DNA of 51,939 nt from CAG-791 sp963591995 (GTDB lineage: Bacteria > Bacillota > Clostridia > Lachnospirales > Lachnospiraceae), in contig CAVAUJ010000009.1 of assembly GCA_963591995.1 (NCBI GenBank), positions 1-51,939 of the forward strand, written 5' to 3'. The translations under genes and the position numbers were made by a program. Under the pieces are notes generated by a model. It saw only the letters and a list, made by a program, of their open reading frames with translations, was not told the DNA's origin and ran no database searches. Positions 1-8,466 of this stretch are shown here, piece after piece. Each line of letters opens with the position of its first letter. Within the stretch, counting starts at the first letter, position 1.

Positions 1-16
1 GGCGTCTGTACCGTAA

Positions 17-1369
17 CTATGCCATTACCTGCTCGATGAGATCCGCCAGCGCCTGTGCCTTCTCCTGCAGCACCGCCTGGTCCTCTCCCTCGATCATGAC
101 CCGGACCAGGGGCTCTGTTCCGGAGGGACGGATCAGGACTCTCCCCTTTCCGTCAAACTCCCGTTCCAGCTCGGCAATGTCCTCCACGATCTCCGGATAA
201 TCCAGATAGTGTTCCTTTTTGGCATTGTCCACACGGGCATTGATGAGCACCTGCGGATAGGTTTTCATGATGCCGGCCAGCTCCGATAAAGGTTTTCCGG
301 TATCCTTCATAACCTGCAGCAGGTGCAGGCAGGAGAGCAGGCCATCCCCGGTCGTATTCTCTCCGAGGAAAATGATGTGCCCCGACTGTTCTCCGCCAAG
401 ATTGGAGTCCAGCTCCCGCATTCTCTCCAGAACATACCGGTCCCCGACCTTCGTCCGTTCAATCCGGATTCCGTTCTCCTCTCCCATGATAAAGAACCCG
501 AGGTTGCTCATAACCGTGGCGACGATGCGGTCCCCTTTCAGCTGTCCCGCTTCCTTCATGTGGCATCCGATGATCGCCATGATCTTATCACCGTCTACCA
601 TCTCTCCCTTTTCGTCAACGGCAAGAAAGCGGTCGGCGTCTCCGTCGAAGGCAATGCCGATGGCTGCCCCCTCCTGCAGAACCTTCTCCCGCAGCTCTCC
701 CATGTGTGTGGACCCGCATCCGCGGTTGATGTTCGTTCCGTCCGGATCGTTGTGAATCGGAACCACCGTTGCACCGAGCTTACGAAGCGCCTCCACATTG
801 GAGCGGTAGGAGGCCCCCTCGGCCGTATCCACCACAACCTTCATGCCGCCAAGATCCACCGGCACCGTTTCCACCGCGTGATCCACATACTCGTGCCACG
901 ACTCCATCCGGTATTCAATATGTCCCACGCCTTCCCCCGTCGGGAAGACAAGGTCCGCCATCCCGCTGCGGATCTGCGCTTCAATCGCATCCTCCACGGA
1001 ATCCGGCAGCTTATAGCCGTCTCCGTCAAAGAATTTGATGCCGTTGAATTCCATCGGATTGTGCGAGGCGCTGATCACCACACCGGCATCTGCGTGATGC
1101 ACCCTGGCCAGATAAGCCACGGCGGGTGTCGGGAGAACCCCCAGATATACGACATCCGCTCCCACGGAGCAGGCCCCGGCCATCAGCGCATTGGCCAGCA
1201 TGTCACCGGATCTCCTGGTGTCGCATCCCACCATGATCCGCGGCTTCCGTGTCCCCTTTCCCTTTGACAGGACATAGGCGCCCGCCTGCCCCAGCTCCAT
1301 GGCAAGCCCCACCGTCAGCTCCCGATTGGCAACGCCTCTGACTCCGTCTGTTCCGAACATTCTGCTCAT
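17..1369 (-). CDS. glmM: Phosphoglucosamine mutase GlmM
   Basis: Converts glucosamine-6-phosphate to glucosamine-1-phosphate in the cytoplasm, a step toward UDP-GlcNAc and peptidoglycan. The 450 aa match the usual family length. Visible signatures are the MFGTDGVRG start, the phosphoserine loop ISASHNP with the catalytic Ser near residue 102, the metal loop FDGDADR near residue 243, and the C-terminal phosphate-binding RPSGTEP. The ATG at 1369 follows AGGTTTGG. It is the third gene of a cdaA-cdaR-glmM operon, starting 10 bases after the cdaR stop. This order is conserved in Firmicutes, where GlmM is known to bind and restrain CdaA, so c-di-AMP output and wall precursor supply are linked. Confidence 0.97.
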   Translation of the reverse strand: MSRMFGTDGVRGVANRELTVGLAMELGQAGAYVLSKGKGTRKPRIMVGCDTRRSGDMLANALMAGACSVGADVVYLGVLPTPAVAYLARVHHADAGVVISASHNPMEFNGIKFFDGDGYKLPDSVEDAIEAQIRSGMADLVFPTGEGVGHIEYRMESWHEYVDHAVETVPVDLGGMKVVVDTAEGASYRSNVEALRKLGATVVPIHNDPDGTNINRGCGSTHMGELREKVLQEGAAIGIAFDGDADRFLAVDEKGEMVDGDKIMAIIGCHMKEAGQLKGDRIVATVMSNLGFFIMGEENGIRIERTKVGDRYVLERMRELDSNLGGEQSGHIIFLGENTTGDGLLSCLHLLQVMKDTGKPLSELAGIMKTYPQVLINARVDNAKKEHYLDYPEIVEDIAELEREFDGKGRVLIRPSGTEPLVRVMIEGEDQAVLQEKAQALADLIEQVMA

Positions 1370-1379
1370 ATACCAAACC

Positions 1380-2723
1380 TCATTCTGCCTCTGCTTCGTC
1401 GTCTTCCGATGTTATCTCAATCACCGCGGTGATGACGTTGTTGACGGTGACACCGTCCGGTGCCGTCACCGTCAGCTGCGTTCTGTAGCGGCCGGTGAAA
1501 TCCGTATCGCCTTCGTCTCCGATGGCTGCACCGACATCAACCGACAGTCCAAGATCCGCTGCCTTGATGGCATCCACGGCGGACGTAATCCCCGTAACGC
1601 TCACATTGAAATTGCCCTGTTCCGTGTAGCTGCTGCCGTTCCCTGTCCCGTCGTTGACCGAATACAGCACGGCGCGGTACCCCTTGGGGACGTTCTCCAG
1701 CTGCACCTCTGCCATGCTGACGGCGACAACCGACGTTTCTGCCTGTTCAATGCCGACGGTAATCCGCACGGTTCCGTCTGACTGCGCGTCGGCCAGTGTG
1801 ACCCCATCCGGCAGATAATCCCGAATGTCCACGCTGCTCTGGTAGCTGGACGTACTGCCGGTGATGTCCACTGCGGAGGCCGGAATCTGAATCTTGTCAA
1901 TTCCGGCAAGGACCGAAGCCTTTCCGGCCAGCTTCACGGTTTCCGGGTCAGCCACCACTACGCCGTTCCGAAGATAGCCCTCTGCCGGCTCTCCGCTCAC
2001 GCCTACCTCAATCGGCACCGTCTTCAGCGGAAGAATGATGACGTTCACCTTCACGGAGGTGATGTTCATGCTCAGATTCGTTGTATCCACACTGTTGCCG
2101 TCGGCATCAACCAGCCGTACGTCCGCATAGGTCGTAATGCTGTTGGTGGCCCCGGACACATCGACCACCGCCTTTGCCGAAGCAATGGAGGAAACAATGG
2201 ATTCCGGTCCCGACACACGGATCTGATTCTGCTCCGGCGTCACGCTGCTCAGCTCATATCCTCCCGCCGGCTCTCCGCTGGTTTCCGTCTGAAGCGGGAA
2301 CGAGTCGGTCATTCTCTCCTCAATGGACAGCATGACGTTCTTCAGTGTTCCGGTGATGCTGTCCACCTCCACACCGCTCCGGCTGCAGGAATACGTAATC
2401 TCCACCGTATTCAGACTGGTCAGGTTCTCCACGTCCGCCGTGGCCGATATGTCGTCCCGCGTCAGATCGTCCAATACGGAACGGCGTGCGCGCACGGTTA
2501 CGACAGACACCACATCCGTGTTGTCCAGCACCGTGTACACCTGTCCCTGGTCGGTGATCAGCGATGTATGGATCAGATTGACGGGCACATTCGCAATCCG
2601 CTTGGTTTCCATCGGATCATTGATGTTGCCGACAACCACCCACAGAATAACGGCAAACAAAAGGGCCGTCAGCTTCATGCCCAGGTTATTCAGAATGTGA
2701 GGCCTGTTCTTGTTCTCCGTCAT
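1380..2723 (-). CDS. cdaR: YbbR-domain protein CdaR, regulator of CdaA
   Basis: A 447-aa protein anchored by one N-terminal membrane helix (about residues 15-32, LTALLFAVILWVVVGN) and followed by beta-rich YbbR-type repeats outside the cell; the recurring pattern is a V.V.G....V......V.V block ending in a D.TG motif. It has no catalytic motif. In the family CdaR modulates the membrane-bound diadenylate cyclase CdaA. The ATG at 2723 lies inside the end of cdaA (38-nt overlap) and is preceded by AAAGGGAACAGG, so translation is probably coupled. The name must not be confused with the sugar-diacid regulator CdaR, whose family is represented by the unrelated gene at 27835-28929. Confidence 0.9.
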   Translation of the reverse strand: MTENKNRPHILNNLGMKLTALLFAVILWVVVGNINDPMETKRIANVPVNLIHTSLITDQGQVYTVLDNTDVVSVVTVRARRSVLDDLTRDDISATADVENLTSLNTVEITYSCSRSGVEVDSITGTLKNVMLSIEERMTDSFPLQTETSGEPAGGYELSSVTPEQNQIRVSGPESIVSSIASAKAVVDVSGATNSITTYADVRLVDADGNSVDTTNLSMNITSVKVNVIILPLKTVPIEVGVSGEPAEGYLRNGVVVADPETVKLAGKASVLAGIDKIQIPASAVDITGSTSSYQSSVDIRDYLPDGVTLADAQSDGTVRITVGIEQAETSVVAVSMAEVQLENVPKGYRAVLYSVNDGTGNGSSYTEQGNFNVSVTGITSAVDAIKAADLGLSVDVGAAIGDEGDTDFTGRYRTQLTVTAPDGVTVNNVITAVIEITSEDDEAEAE

Positions 2724-3579
2724 CCTGTTCCCTTTCCTTCCGGTCTGCCAGGAGCCTTCTGCGCTCTTCCATTTCCTTATCCTGCAGCTTCACCAGCCGT
2801 GCCTGCAGCTCATCGCCGGTAACATCCAGCTCCAGCTCGCCCTTGTACGCAACGCTGATCTTGCCGGTTTCCTCCGACACAATGATGGTCAGAGAATCCG
2901 TCACCTCCGAGATGCCGACCCCGGCCCGGTGTCTGGTTCCGAGATCCTTGTCCAGCTTATTGTCCGAAAGCGGCAGGTAGCAGGTGGCTGCCACCACCCG
3001 GTCGCCTGCGATGATCACCGCTCCGTCGTGCAGCGGCGTATTTTTTTCGAAAATATTGATGAGAAGCTGCCTGGTTACTACCGCGTCCAGCTCGATGCCG
3101 GTGCGCTCCCACTCGTGCAGCGGCGTGCGCTGCCGGATTACGATCAACGCGCCGGTTTTCACTCTGGCCATTGCCACACAGGCCCGGACAATTTCCGAAA
3201 TGGTGCCGTCCGAGAACAGCCCTCCCCTTGCGGTATTGTCGCGGAACAGCACCGACAGAACCTTTTTCTGCCCCAGCTCCTCCATCGCACTGCGCAGCTC
3301 CGGCTGCAGGATCACGATCAGCGCCGTGACGGCAATGCTGGCGACATTCTGCACAATCCACAAAATGGTGGTCATGCTGAACACCCAGGCGAGCAGAATA
3401 AAGGCGCCGATAAAGAGCAGTCCCTTTACCAGCGCATACGCCCTCGTGTTCTGCACCCAGACAATGATGTGATAGATCAGAAAGGCAATGATCAGAATCT
3501 CCACCACATCCGACCATGTCATGTTCGGAATATGCAATACCTCTATATAATTGGAAAGTGTTTGCTGAATCAGTTCCAT
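2686..3579 (-). CDS. cdaA: Membrane diadenylate cyclase CdaA
   Basis: Makes cyclic di-AMP from two ATP molecules; c-di-AMP controls potassium and osmolyte balance and wall stability in Gram-positive bacteria. The 297-aa protein has about three N-terminal membrane helices (residues 20-95) and then a DisA_N/DAC domain. Catalytic motifs are visible: DGA (in PLHDGAVII, about residue 184) and RHR (in GTRHRAG, about residue 216). The C-terminal 30 residues are charged and Glu-rich. The ATG at 3579 follows GAAGGTAGGC. It is first in the cdaA-cdaR-glmM operon. A half copy of a dispersed palindromic repeat lies 23-46 bases upstream of the start, in the leader. Confidence 0.96.
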   Translation of the reverse strand: MELIQQTLSNYIEVLHIPNMTWSDVVEILIIAFLIYHIIVWVQNTRAYALVKGLLFIGAFILLAWVFSMTTILWIVQNVASIAVTALIVILQPELRSAMEELGQKKVLSVLFRDNTARGGLFSDGTISEIVRACVAMARVKTGALIVIRQRTPLHEWERTGIELDAVVTRQLLINIFEKNTPLHDGAVIIAGDRVVAATCYLPLSDNKLDKDLGTRHRAGVGISEVTDSLTIIVSEETGKISVAYKGELELDVTGDELQARLVKLQDKEMEERRRLLADRKEREQDDGEQEQASHSE

Positions 3580-3601
3580 GCCTACCTTCTATACAAGGCT
3601 T

Positions 3602-3625
3602 CCAGTACATCGTTTGCAAAATAAC
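3602..3625 (+). repeat. Dispersed intergenic repeat, half element (copy A)
   Basis: Twenty-four bases with the core CATCGTTTGCAAAATA are identical to 46424-46447, and the core recurs as a near-complete palindrome at 20634-20673. This copy lies between the membrane-protein gene ending at 3706 and the start of cdaA at 3579, just upstream of the cdaA ribosome binding site. The rest of the 126-base gap shows no gene. Confidence 0.7.
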
Positions 3626-3705
3626 CAGCCAAATAACGCAGAACTTTTCGTCGCAACATTAGGTAATGGTTCCGAGACGGGAAATCCGCAGCGGTCTGCT
3701 GCCCG

Positions 3706-4812
3706 TCAGAAATCCTCGCGGAATTCATCCTCGTACTCATCCCGGCGTTCCTCCGCATATTCCGGATTCCCGTATACCGGCTCCTCCCACTCGGATACAC
3801 GCTCCTCGCGATAGCCGTTCTCCCGGCGTTCCTCCGGCCTGCGTCCGTGTGCTGCCGCATACTCGCCGGTTCCCTTGCGGGCATTCACCGTCCGCACGGT
3901 CCGACGCGGACTGGCAAATGCATTCTTCGGAATTGCCTTCACATAATAATAGTACTCATCGTCCTCAAACTGCGTCGACTCTGTCCTCGAATAATCCAGA
4001 TTGAACACCAGAAAGGAGAGCACCGCTCCCACAGCAAAGCCGCCCAGCGTTCCGACAAAGGTCAGCGGGGCGCTGATCTGCACATCCTGCGTCAATGCGC
4101 CGGCGAGAACCATCACCAGCTGCAGGAGTGCGCCTACGCCGGATGCCGCGATCCACGCATACGGCATCGGAAGTCGTCGCAGCGCATAGACAACCGCGGC
4201 CGCAACCACCATGGCAGCCGCCGTGATCATCATGGCCTTATCCTGCATAATGCCGTCCATCAGGAACTGCAGGCTTGTCATCATGCTGTCGGTAGAGGAC
4301 GTTCCGCCGCTCCCGCCGATCGTCGCCTCATTCTGGTGGACAAAGCGGATGAAGCTGTCCGCAATGGTCCCCACCGCCACGGTAATGCCGCTGGCCGGCG
4401 TGAACAGCAGCCCGCCGGCAATCGGCAGCGCATACTGCAGGCCGATGGTACGACAGGCCGGATAGAGCAGCAGCAATATCGTGTCCCCCGGCGTGAAGCG
4501 AAGGTAGACCAGCAGCAGTACCAGAAAGAGCACGCCTCCGACGGCGGCCGCCTCCAGTGCAATCGAGTACAAATCCAGCAGAATGACCGCCCCCAGGATT
4601 ACGACCATCAGATTCGGCGGGCACACCGCAGCCAGAAGCGCCACGATCAATGCCGGCAGAATACCGGACAGCTTTCCCTGCTGCCCGATCTGGCTGTCGA
4701 TCACCTGCATGGCCAGCAGCACGGTCAGAAATCTGCCCGCCATCCTGATGTAGTTTTCATATTGTGCATATATCGAGAGAATCCTCTCCCGCAGCTCCAA
4801 CAATGTCGTCAT
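3706..4812 (-). CDS. Polytopic membrane protein with Tyr/acidic tail, function unknown
   Basis: I do not recognise the family. The 368-aa protein has about 8-9 hydrophobic segments in residues 20-280, for example LPALIVALLAAVCPPNLMVV and FAVGAVLSFLVFNLDYS. A cytoplasmic-type tail of about 90 residues follows, rich in Arg, Glu, Asp and Tyr and ending in DEYEDEFREDF. The start is set at the ATG at 4812, preceded by AGGAAGGAAG; the frame stays open further upstream but the extra 59 residues are Arg/Cys-rich and overlap the neighbouring gene, so they are unlikely to be translated. It follows a small membrane protein gene after 43 bases and precedes cdaA, so it may belong to the same transcription unit. 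No catalytic motif is visible. Confidence 0.75.
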   Translation of the reverse strand: MTTLLELRERILSIYAQYENYIRMAGRFLTVLLAMQVIDSQIGQQGKLSGILPALIVALLAAVCPPNLMVVILGAVILLDLYSIALEAAAVGGVLFLVLLLVYLRFTPGDTILLLLYPACRTIGLQYALPIAGGLLFTPASGITVAVGTIADSFIRFVHQNEATIGGSGGTSSTDSMMTSLQFLMDGIMQDKAMMITAAAMVVAAAVVYALRRLPMPYAWIAASGVGALLQLVMVLAGALTQDVQISAPLTFVGTLGGFAVGAVLSFLVFNLDYSRTESTQFEDDEYYYYVKAIPKNAFASPRRTVRTVNARKGTGEYAAAHGRRPEERRENGYREERVSEWEEPVYGNPEYAEERRDEYEDEFREDF

Positions 4813-4855
4813 TCTGTATCCGCTTCCTTCCTTGGGGTGGTGCATGCCGCAGCTG

Positions 4856-5245
4856 CTACCGTCTCCTGTACCGCGCTGCCAGCTGGAGCAGATCCTTCCG
4901 ATATCCTCTCTGCCGCGCCCTGGCCTTGCTGTAACGCACGCTGTATACGGCGATGGTAACCGCCAGCAGAAGGCCGATAAAAATCGCATACTGCAGTATG
5001 ACCAGCAGAACGAACTCCTCCAGGTCCAGACTGTAGACCTTCTCGATCATATCCTCAAAATGGTAGAGCGCATACGCCGCGAACAGAATCAGGAAAGCGA
5101 TGGTTCCGCACACAAAGGTGATCAGGGCCTGTCTGGTCAGATAGTCGGTGCGGAAATATCCGGTAATTCTGGAATCCTTCCTCCCCTCCCGATCCTCATA
5201 AGCCGCCATCCTCGTCATACGGCGAACCCTGTTCTGATTGATCAT
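4856..5245 (-). CDS. Small two-helix membrane protein, function unknown
   Basis: A 129-aa protein with a basic N-terminal 40 residues, two membrane helices (ALITFVCGTIAFLILFAAYA and FVLLVILQYAIFIGLLLAVT) and a very basic C-terminus (ARARQRGYRKDLLQLAARYRRR region). Two ATGs lie 6 bases apart; the second, at 5245, sits 9 bases after AGGAG and is preferred over the one at 5251. The gene begins 50 bases inside the end of comF, so the two are probably translationally coupled. The next gene downstream is the larger membrane protein at 3706-4812, and the two may act together. I cannot assign a family. Confidence 0.7.
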   Translation of the reverse strand: MINQNRVRRMTRMAAYEDREGRKDSRITGYFRTDYLTRQALITFVCGTIAFLILFAAYALYHFEDMIEKVYSLDLEEFVLLVILQYAIFIGLLLAVTIAVYSVRYSKARARQRGYRKDLLQLAARYRRR

Positions 5246-5984
5246 AAGCATCCTCTCCTATTGCAAGCACTGCACACAATACAACCGCCGCTCCTCTGTG
5301 CAGGAGCGAAGCCGCGCAGGCATCCATGGTGGCACCGGTGGTATATATGTCATCAATCAGCATAATTACCTTAGATTCTACATCATGCACAGGGGCAATA
5401 AAAGCATTTTTGATTTTGCTGCGCCGCTCGGCCGCTCCCATACCGCGCAGTACGGCGGTGTCGGTCTTCCGCACCAGGTACGACTCCCGCACCGGAATCC
5501 CTGCTGCGGCAGAAACGCTGCGCGCCAGCAGCGCCGCCTGGTTGTAGCCTCGTTTGCGGAGTCTTTCGCGTGAAATCGGAACGGGCGTCAGTGCATCGAT
5601 CGCCTCCGGGCAGAATTCCTCCTGCAGACGCACGGCGATCTGCTCTCCCATCCACTCCGCGTATTCGGCGCGGCCCTGATATTTCAGCCGGTACAGCGCA
5701 CCGGAAATGTCCCGGTAGCGATATGCGGCACACCCTCTTTGAAAAGCATGCGCCGTTCTCTGACAGTCCCGGCAGAGCTCGCCGTGCACATCGGTCAGCG
5801 GCTTGCCGCATCGACAGCACAGAGAATCCCGTTCCGACAGTCTTTTCTTCTGCAGAGCCTCTGCGCACGCGCTGCAGATCCGTCCGCCGAACGGACGGAC
5901 CGGGCGATCACAGACCGGACATCTTCGCGGGAACAGAAGGTCCATGGCCACATTCTTCCCGCAGGCTCCGGGCTTCTCCCCCAT
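5196..5984 (-). CDS. comF: ComF family phosphoribosyltransferase-like protein
   Basis: A 262-aa ComF homologue: an N-terminal zinc-finger region with CPVC, CSAC, CCRCGK and CRDC pairs (residues about 22-75) followed by a type-I phosphoribosyltransferase fold with the PRPP loop VIMLIDDIYTTGATMDA near residues 207-222. In naturally competent bacteria ComF helps handle incoming single-stranded DNA; in many Clostridia it is present without a full competence set, so the role here is uncertain. The ATG at 5984 is preceded by GGAG eight bases upstream. It lies 41 bases downstream of recD2 in the same direction, which would suit a shared DNA-processing transcript. Confidence 0.92.
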   Translation of the reverse strand: MGEKPGACGKNVAMDLLFPRRCPVCDRPVRPFGGRICSACAEALQKKRLSERDSLCCRCGKPLTDVHGELCRDCQRTAHAFQRGCAAYRYRDISGALYRLKYQGRAEYAEWMGEQIAVRLQEEFCPEAIDALTPVPISRERLRKRGYNQAALLARSVSAAAGIPVRESYLVRKTDTAVLRGMGAAERRSKIKNAFIAPVHDVESKVIMLIDDIYTTGATMDACAASLLHRGAAVVLCAVLAIGEDAYDQSEQGSPYDEDGGL

Positions 5985-6025
5985 TCTCTCATCTCCCCTC
6001 GCCGTACTCTCCTTCCGCCGTCACC

Positions 6026-8311
6026 TCAATCTCCGTCAGCCGCCCCGATCTCCGCAATTCTCTCGCGAAGTCCCGAATAGCGGGTATACGTGCTGATGTT
6101 CTGCTCCATCCTCTCCACGGTCTGCGGATCGCCCAGAAGGACAACACATCTTTTGGCTCTGGTCACCGCCGTATACAGAAGATTGCGGTTGAACAATCCG
6201 GACGGCCCCGCCAGCAGCGGCAGAATGACCGCCGGATATTCCGAGCCCTGAGACTTATGCACCGTGATGGCATAAGCCAGCTCCAGGTCATCCAGCTGCG
6301 TAAACGGATAGTGCACGATGCGGTTCTCGTCAAAGCGCACCACGAGCTCCGCACTCTCCTTGTCCACCTGCACGATGGTTCCGAAATCTCCGTTGAAGAT
6401 GCCGGTTCCCTTCTCCAGCGGCAGGCCGAAATTTCCCGGGATCTCCCACTCGATCTGATAGTTGTTCCTCGTCTGCATCACCTTGTCGCCGACCCGGAAG
6501 GTCTGTTCGTGGGCAACGGTTTCCCCGCGTCCCTCCGCCGGCGGATTCAGCACGCTCTGCAGCACCTCATTGAGACGAATGCTGCCAAGGGCACCCTTCC
6601 GCATGGGGGTGAGCACCTGGATATCATCCTGACTTCCCTGCACATAACGCGGCAGCATTTCACGCATCAGCATGACAATGTGCTTGTAGATCACCTGCGG
6701 ATCCCTTCGCTCCAGGAAGAAGAAATCCTTCGACCGATTGTTCAGCTCCAGCGGCTGTCCCTGCAGAATGCGGTGTGCGTTCATAACAATGTCGCTCTGC
6801 TGTGCCTGCCGGAACACCTTCTGCAGCGTAATGCTGCAGAAGCGGTCCGATTCCATCAGATCCTGCAGAACACGGCCCGGACCGACACTGGGCAGCTGGT
6901 GAATGTCTCCCACCATGATGAGCCGCGTTCCCGGGCGGACGGCGCGCAGCAGCGCATGGAAGAGATAGATGTCCACCATGGACATTTCGTCGATGATGAT
7001 GACATCTGCCTCCAGCGGATTGTCGTCATCCTTTTCAAAGCGCCAGGTCTCCTCTGCGCCCTGCTCTCCCTCGCCCTGCTCGCCCTCCATCGCTTTGTAG
7101 CCAAGGAGACGGTGAATGGTCATGGCCTCATGGCCGGTTGCCTCCGTCATCCGCTTGGCTGCGCGTCCCGTCGGTGCCGCCAGCAGAACGGATTTCACAT
7201 CGGAGAGAAAGAATCGGATGACGGCATTGATGGTCGTGGTCTTGCCGGTCCCCGGTCCCCCGCTGATGAGGAGGATCCCGCGCGTCACCGCCAGCTGCAC
7301 CGCCTTCCTCTGCAGTTCGTCCAGCGCCAGATTCTCATGCTCCTCGATATGCCGGATGCGGTCCTGGATCTCCGGCTCTGTATAGCTGCGAACCTGCACG
7401 GAATCCAGATCCAGCAGCTTTCTGGCTATGTTCTGCTCCAGGCGATAGGCAAAGGCTCCGTACACCTGGGCCTCCGCGGTCTCCTGCCGCTCTGTGCCCC
7501 CGTCCTTCTCCGGCACAAGGATACGGACGCGCCGCTCCATTGCCAGATTCTCCAGCTGGATCCCAACGGCTTCCTCTGAAACGCCCAGCAGACTTTTCGC
7601 CCGTTCGATCAGCAGGGCCTCCGGCAGATAGGTGCTCCCCTCCTGCAGATTTACCGACAGAAGGAACTCGATTCCGCTGCGAATGCGGTAATCCGAATCC
7701 GGCAGGATGCCGACCCTCGCCGCGATTGCGTCTGCCGTCGTAAAGCCGATGCCCGAGATTTCCTCCGCCAGCCGGTAGGGATTCTTCCGGAGCACGTCAT
7801 ACAGCTCCTCCCGGTAGGTCTCCCATATCTTCACCGCCTTCCGGCCGCTGATCCCGTATTCCTCCAGGTAGATCATGGCATCCCGCACGTCTTTTTTCTC
7901 CGCCAGCTGGGCGGCAATCTCCCTCGCCATCCGGCCGCTGATGCCCCTGACCTCCGAAAGACGCTCCGGTTCCTCATCCAGAACCCGCATCGTATCTTCC
8001 CCGAATTCCTTCACAATCCGCGCAGCCAGCGCTTCGCCGACGCCCTTGATCGCCCCGGAGGAAAGATACCGGCGTACCGCCTGCGCGCCCTCCGGGCGCA
8101 CCACGGCATACTCCGATACCTTCAGCTGCTCCCCGTAAACCGGGTGCACTACGAGGTCTCCCGCAACCTCCACGCTTTCTCCCTCGGAAATGGCCGCAGG
8201 AAAGCCGGTGCAGGTGACCGGTTCCCCTTCCCCCGTCACCTCAAAAACGGTATAGAGATTCTCTTTATTGCGGTATATCACCGCGGAAATGTAGCCCTTT
8301 ATTCTCTCCAT
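6026..8311 (-). CDS. recD2: RecD2-type 5'-3' DNA helicase
   Basis: A 761-aa SF1B helicase of the RecD2/RecD-TraA class, which works without RecBC in recombination repair and replication-fork upkeep. The order of parts matches the family: an N-terminal OB-like region, tandem helix-hairpin-helix segments (GVGEALAARI, EVRGISGRMA and GIGFTTADA), Walker A GGPGTGKTTT near residue 350, Walker B IIDEMSMVD, the SH3-inserted 2A/2B region, HKSQGSEYPAVILPL and motif VI YTAVTRAKRCVV. No clear Shine-Dalgarno precedes the ATG at 8311, but the protein starts at the expected family position (MERIKGYISAVIYRNKENLY). It may share a transcript with comF. Confidence 0.95.
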   Translation of the reverse strand: MERIKGYISAVIYRNKENLYTVFEVTGEGEPVTCTGFPAAISEGESVEVAGDLVVHPVYGEQLKVSEYAVVRPEGAQAVRRYLSSGAIKGVGEALAARIVKEFGEDTMRVLDEEPERLSEVRGISGRMAREIAAQLAEKKDVRDAMIYLEEYGISGRKAVKIWETYREELYDVLRKNPYRLAEEISGIGFTTADAIAARVGILPDSDYRIRSGIEFLLSVNLQEGSTYLPEALLIERAKSLLGVSEEAVGIQLENLAMERRVRILVPEKDGGTERQETAEAQVYGAFAYRLEQNIARKLLDLDSVQVRSYTEPEIQDRIRHIEEHENLALDELQRKAVQLAVTRGILLISGGPGTGKTTTINAVIRFFLSDVKSVLLAAPTGRAAKRMTEATGHEAMTIHRLLGYKAMEGEQGEGEQGAEETWRFEKDDDNPLEADVIIIDEMSMVDIYLFHALLRAVRPGTRLIMVGDIHQLPSVGPGRVLQDLMESDRFCSITLQKVFRQAQQSDIVMNAHRILQGQPLELNNRSKDFFFLERRDPQVIYKHIVMLMREMLPRYVQGSQDDIQVLTPMRKGALGSIRLNEVLQSVLNPPAEGRGETVAHEQTFRVGDKVMQTRNNYQIEWEIPGNFGLPLEKGTGIFNGDFGTIVQVDKESAELVVRFDENRIVHYPFTQLDDLELAYAITVHKSQGSEYPAVILPLLAGPSGLFNRNLLYTAVTRAKRCVVLLGDPQTVERMEQNISTYTRYSGLRERIAEIGAADGD

Positions 8312-8361
8312 TGGTCATGCGGATGTGCTCGTACCGACGCGAAGCTTGTACAGACACGGAA

Positions 8362-8384
8362 GCCGGACGAAGACTTCGTCCGGC
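8362..8384. repeat. Perfect inverted repeat, 11-bp arms
   Basis: GCCGGACGAAG, one base, then CTTCGTCCGGC. It lies in the 155-base gap between mreB (stop at 8467) and recD2 (start at 8311). No T-run follows on either strand, so it is not a canonical terminator. It could be a transcript-processing stem or a protein-binding palindrome. Confidence 0.6.
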
Positions 8385-8401
8385 GAAATGAACGATGCAG
8401 A

Positions 8402-8451
8402 GCCACATTCGCAAACCCGCTGCCGCGCGGCCTTTCTTTTGCGAATGTGGC
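8402..8451. repeat. Long hairpin with 14-bp arms between mreB and recD2
   Basis: GCCACATTCGCAAA at 8402 pairs with TTTGCGAATGTGGC at 8438, with an inner GC-rich GCCGCGCGGC. It begins 16 bases after the mreB stop. There is no U-tract on the minus strand, so it is either a weak terminator, an mRNA 3'-end stabiliser or a REP-like repeat. The core TTCGCAAA resembles, but does not match, the dispersed repeat at 3602, 20634 and 46424. Confidence 0.6.
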
Positions 8452-8466
8452 ATTCTCTATGCTTCC

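Noticed and set aside
5570..7579. 669-codon open frame on the plus strand across comF and recD2
   Set aside because: It spans two well-supported genes on the other strand and has no start with a ribosome binding site or recognisable domain.
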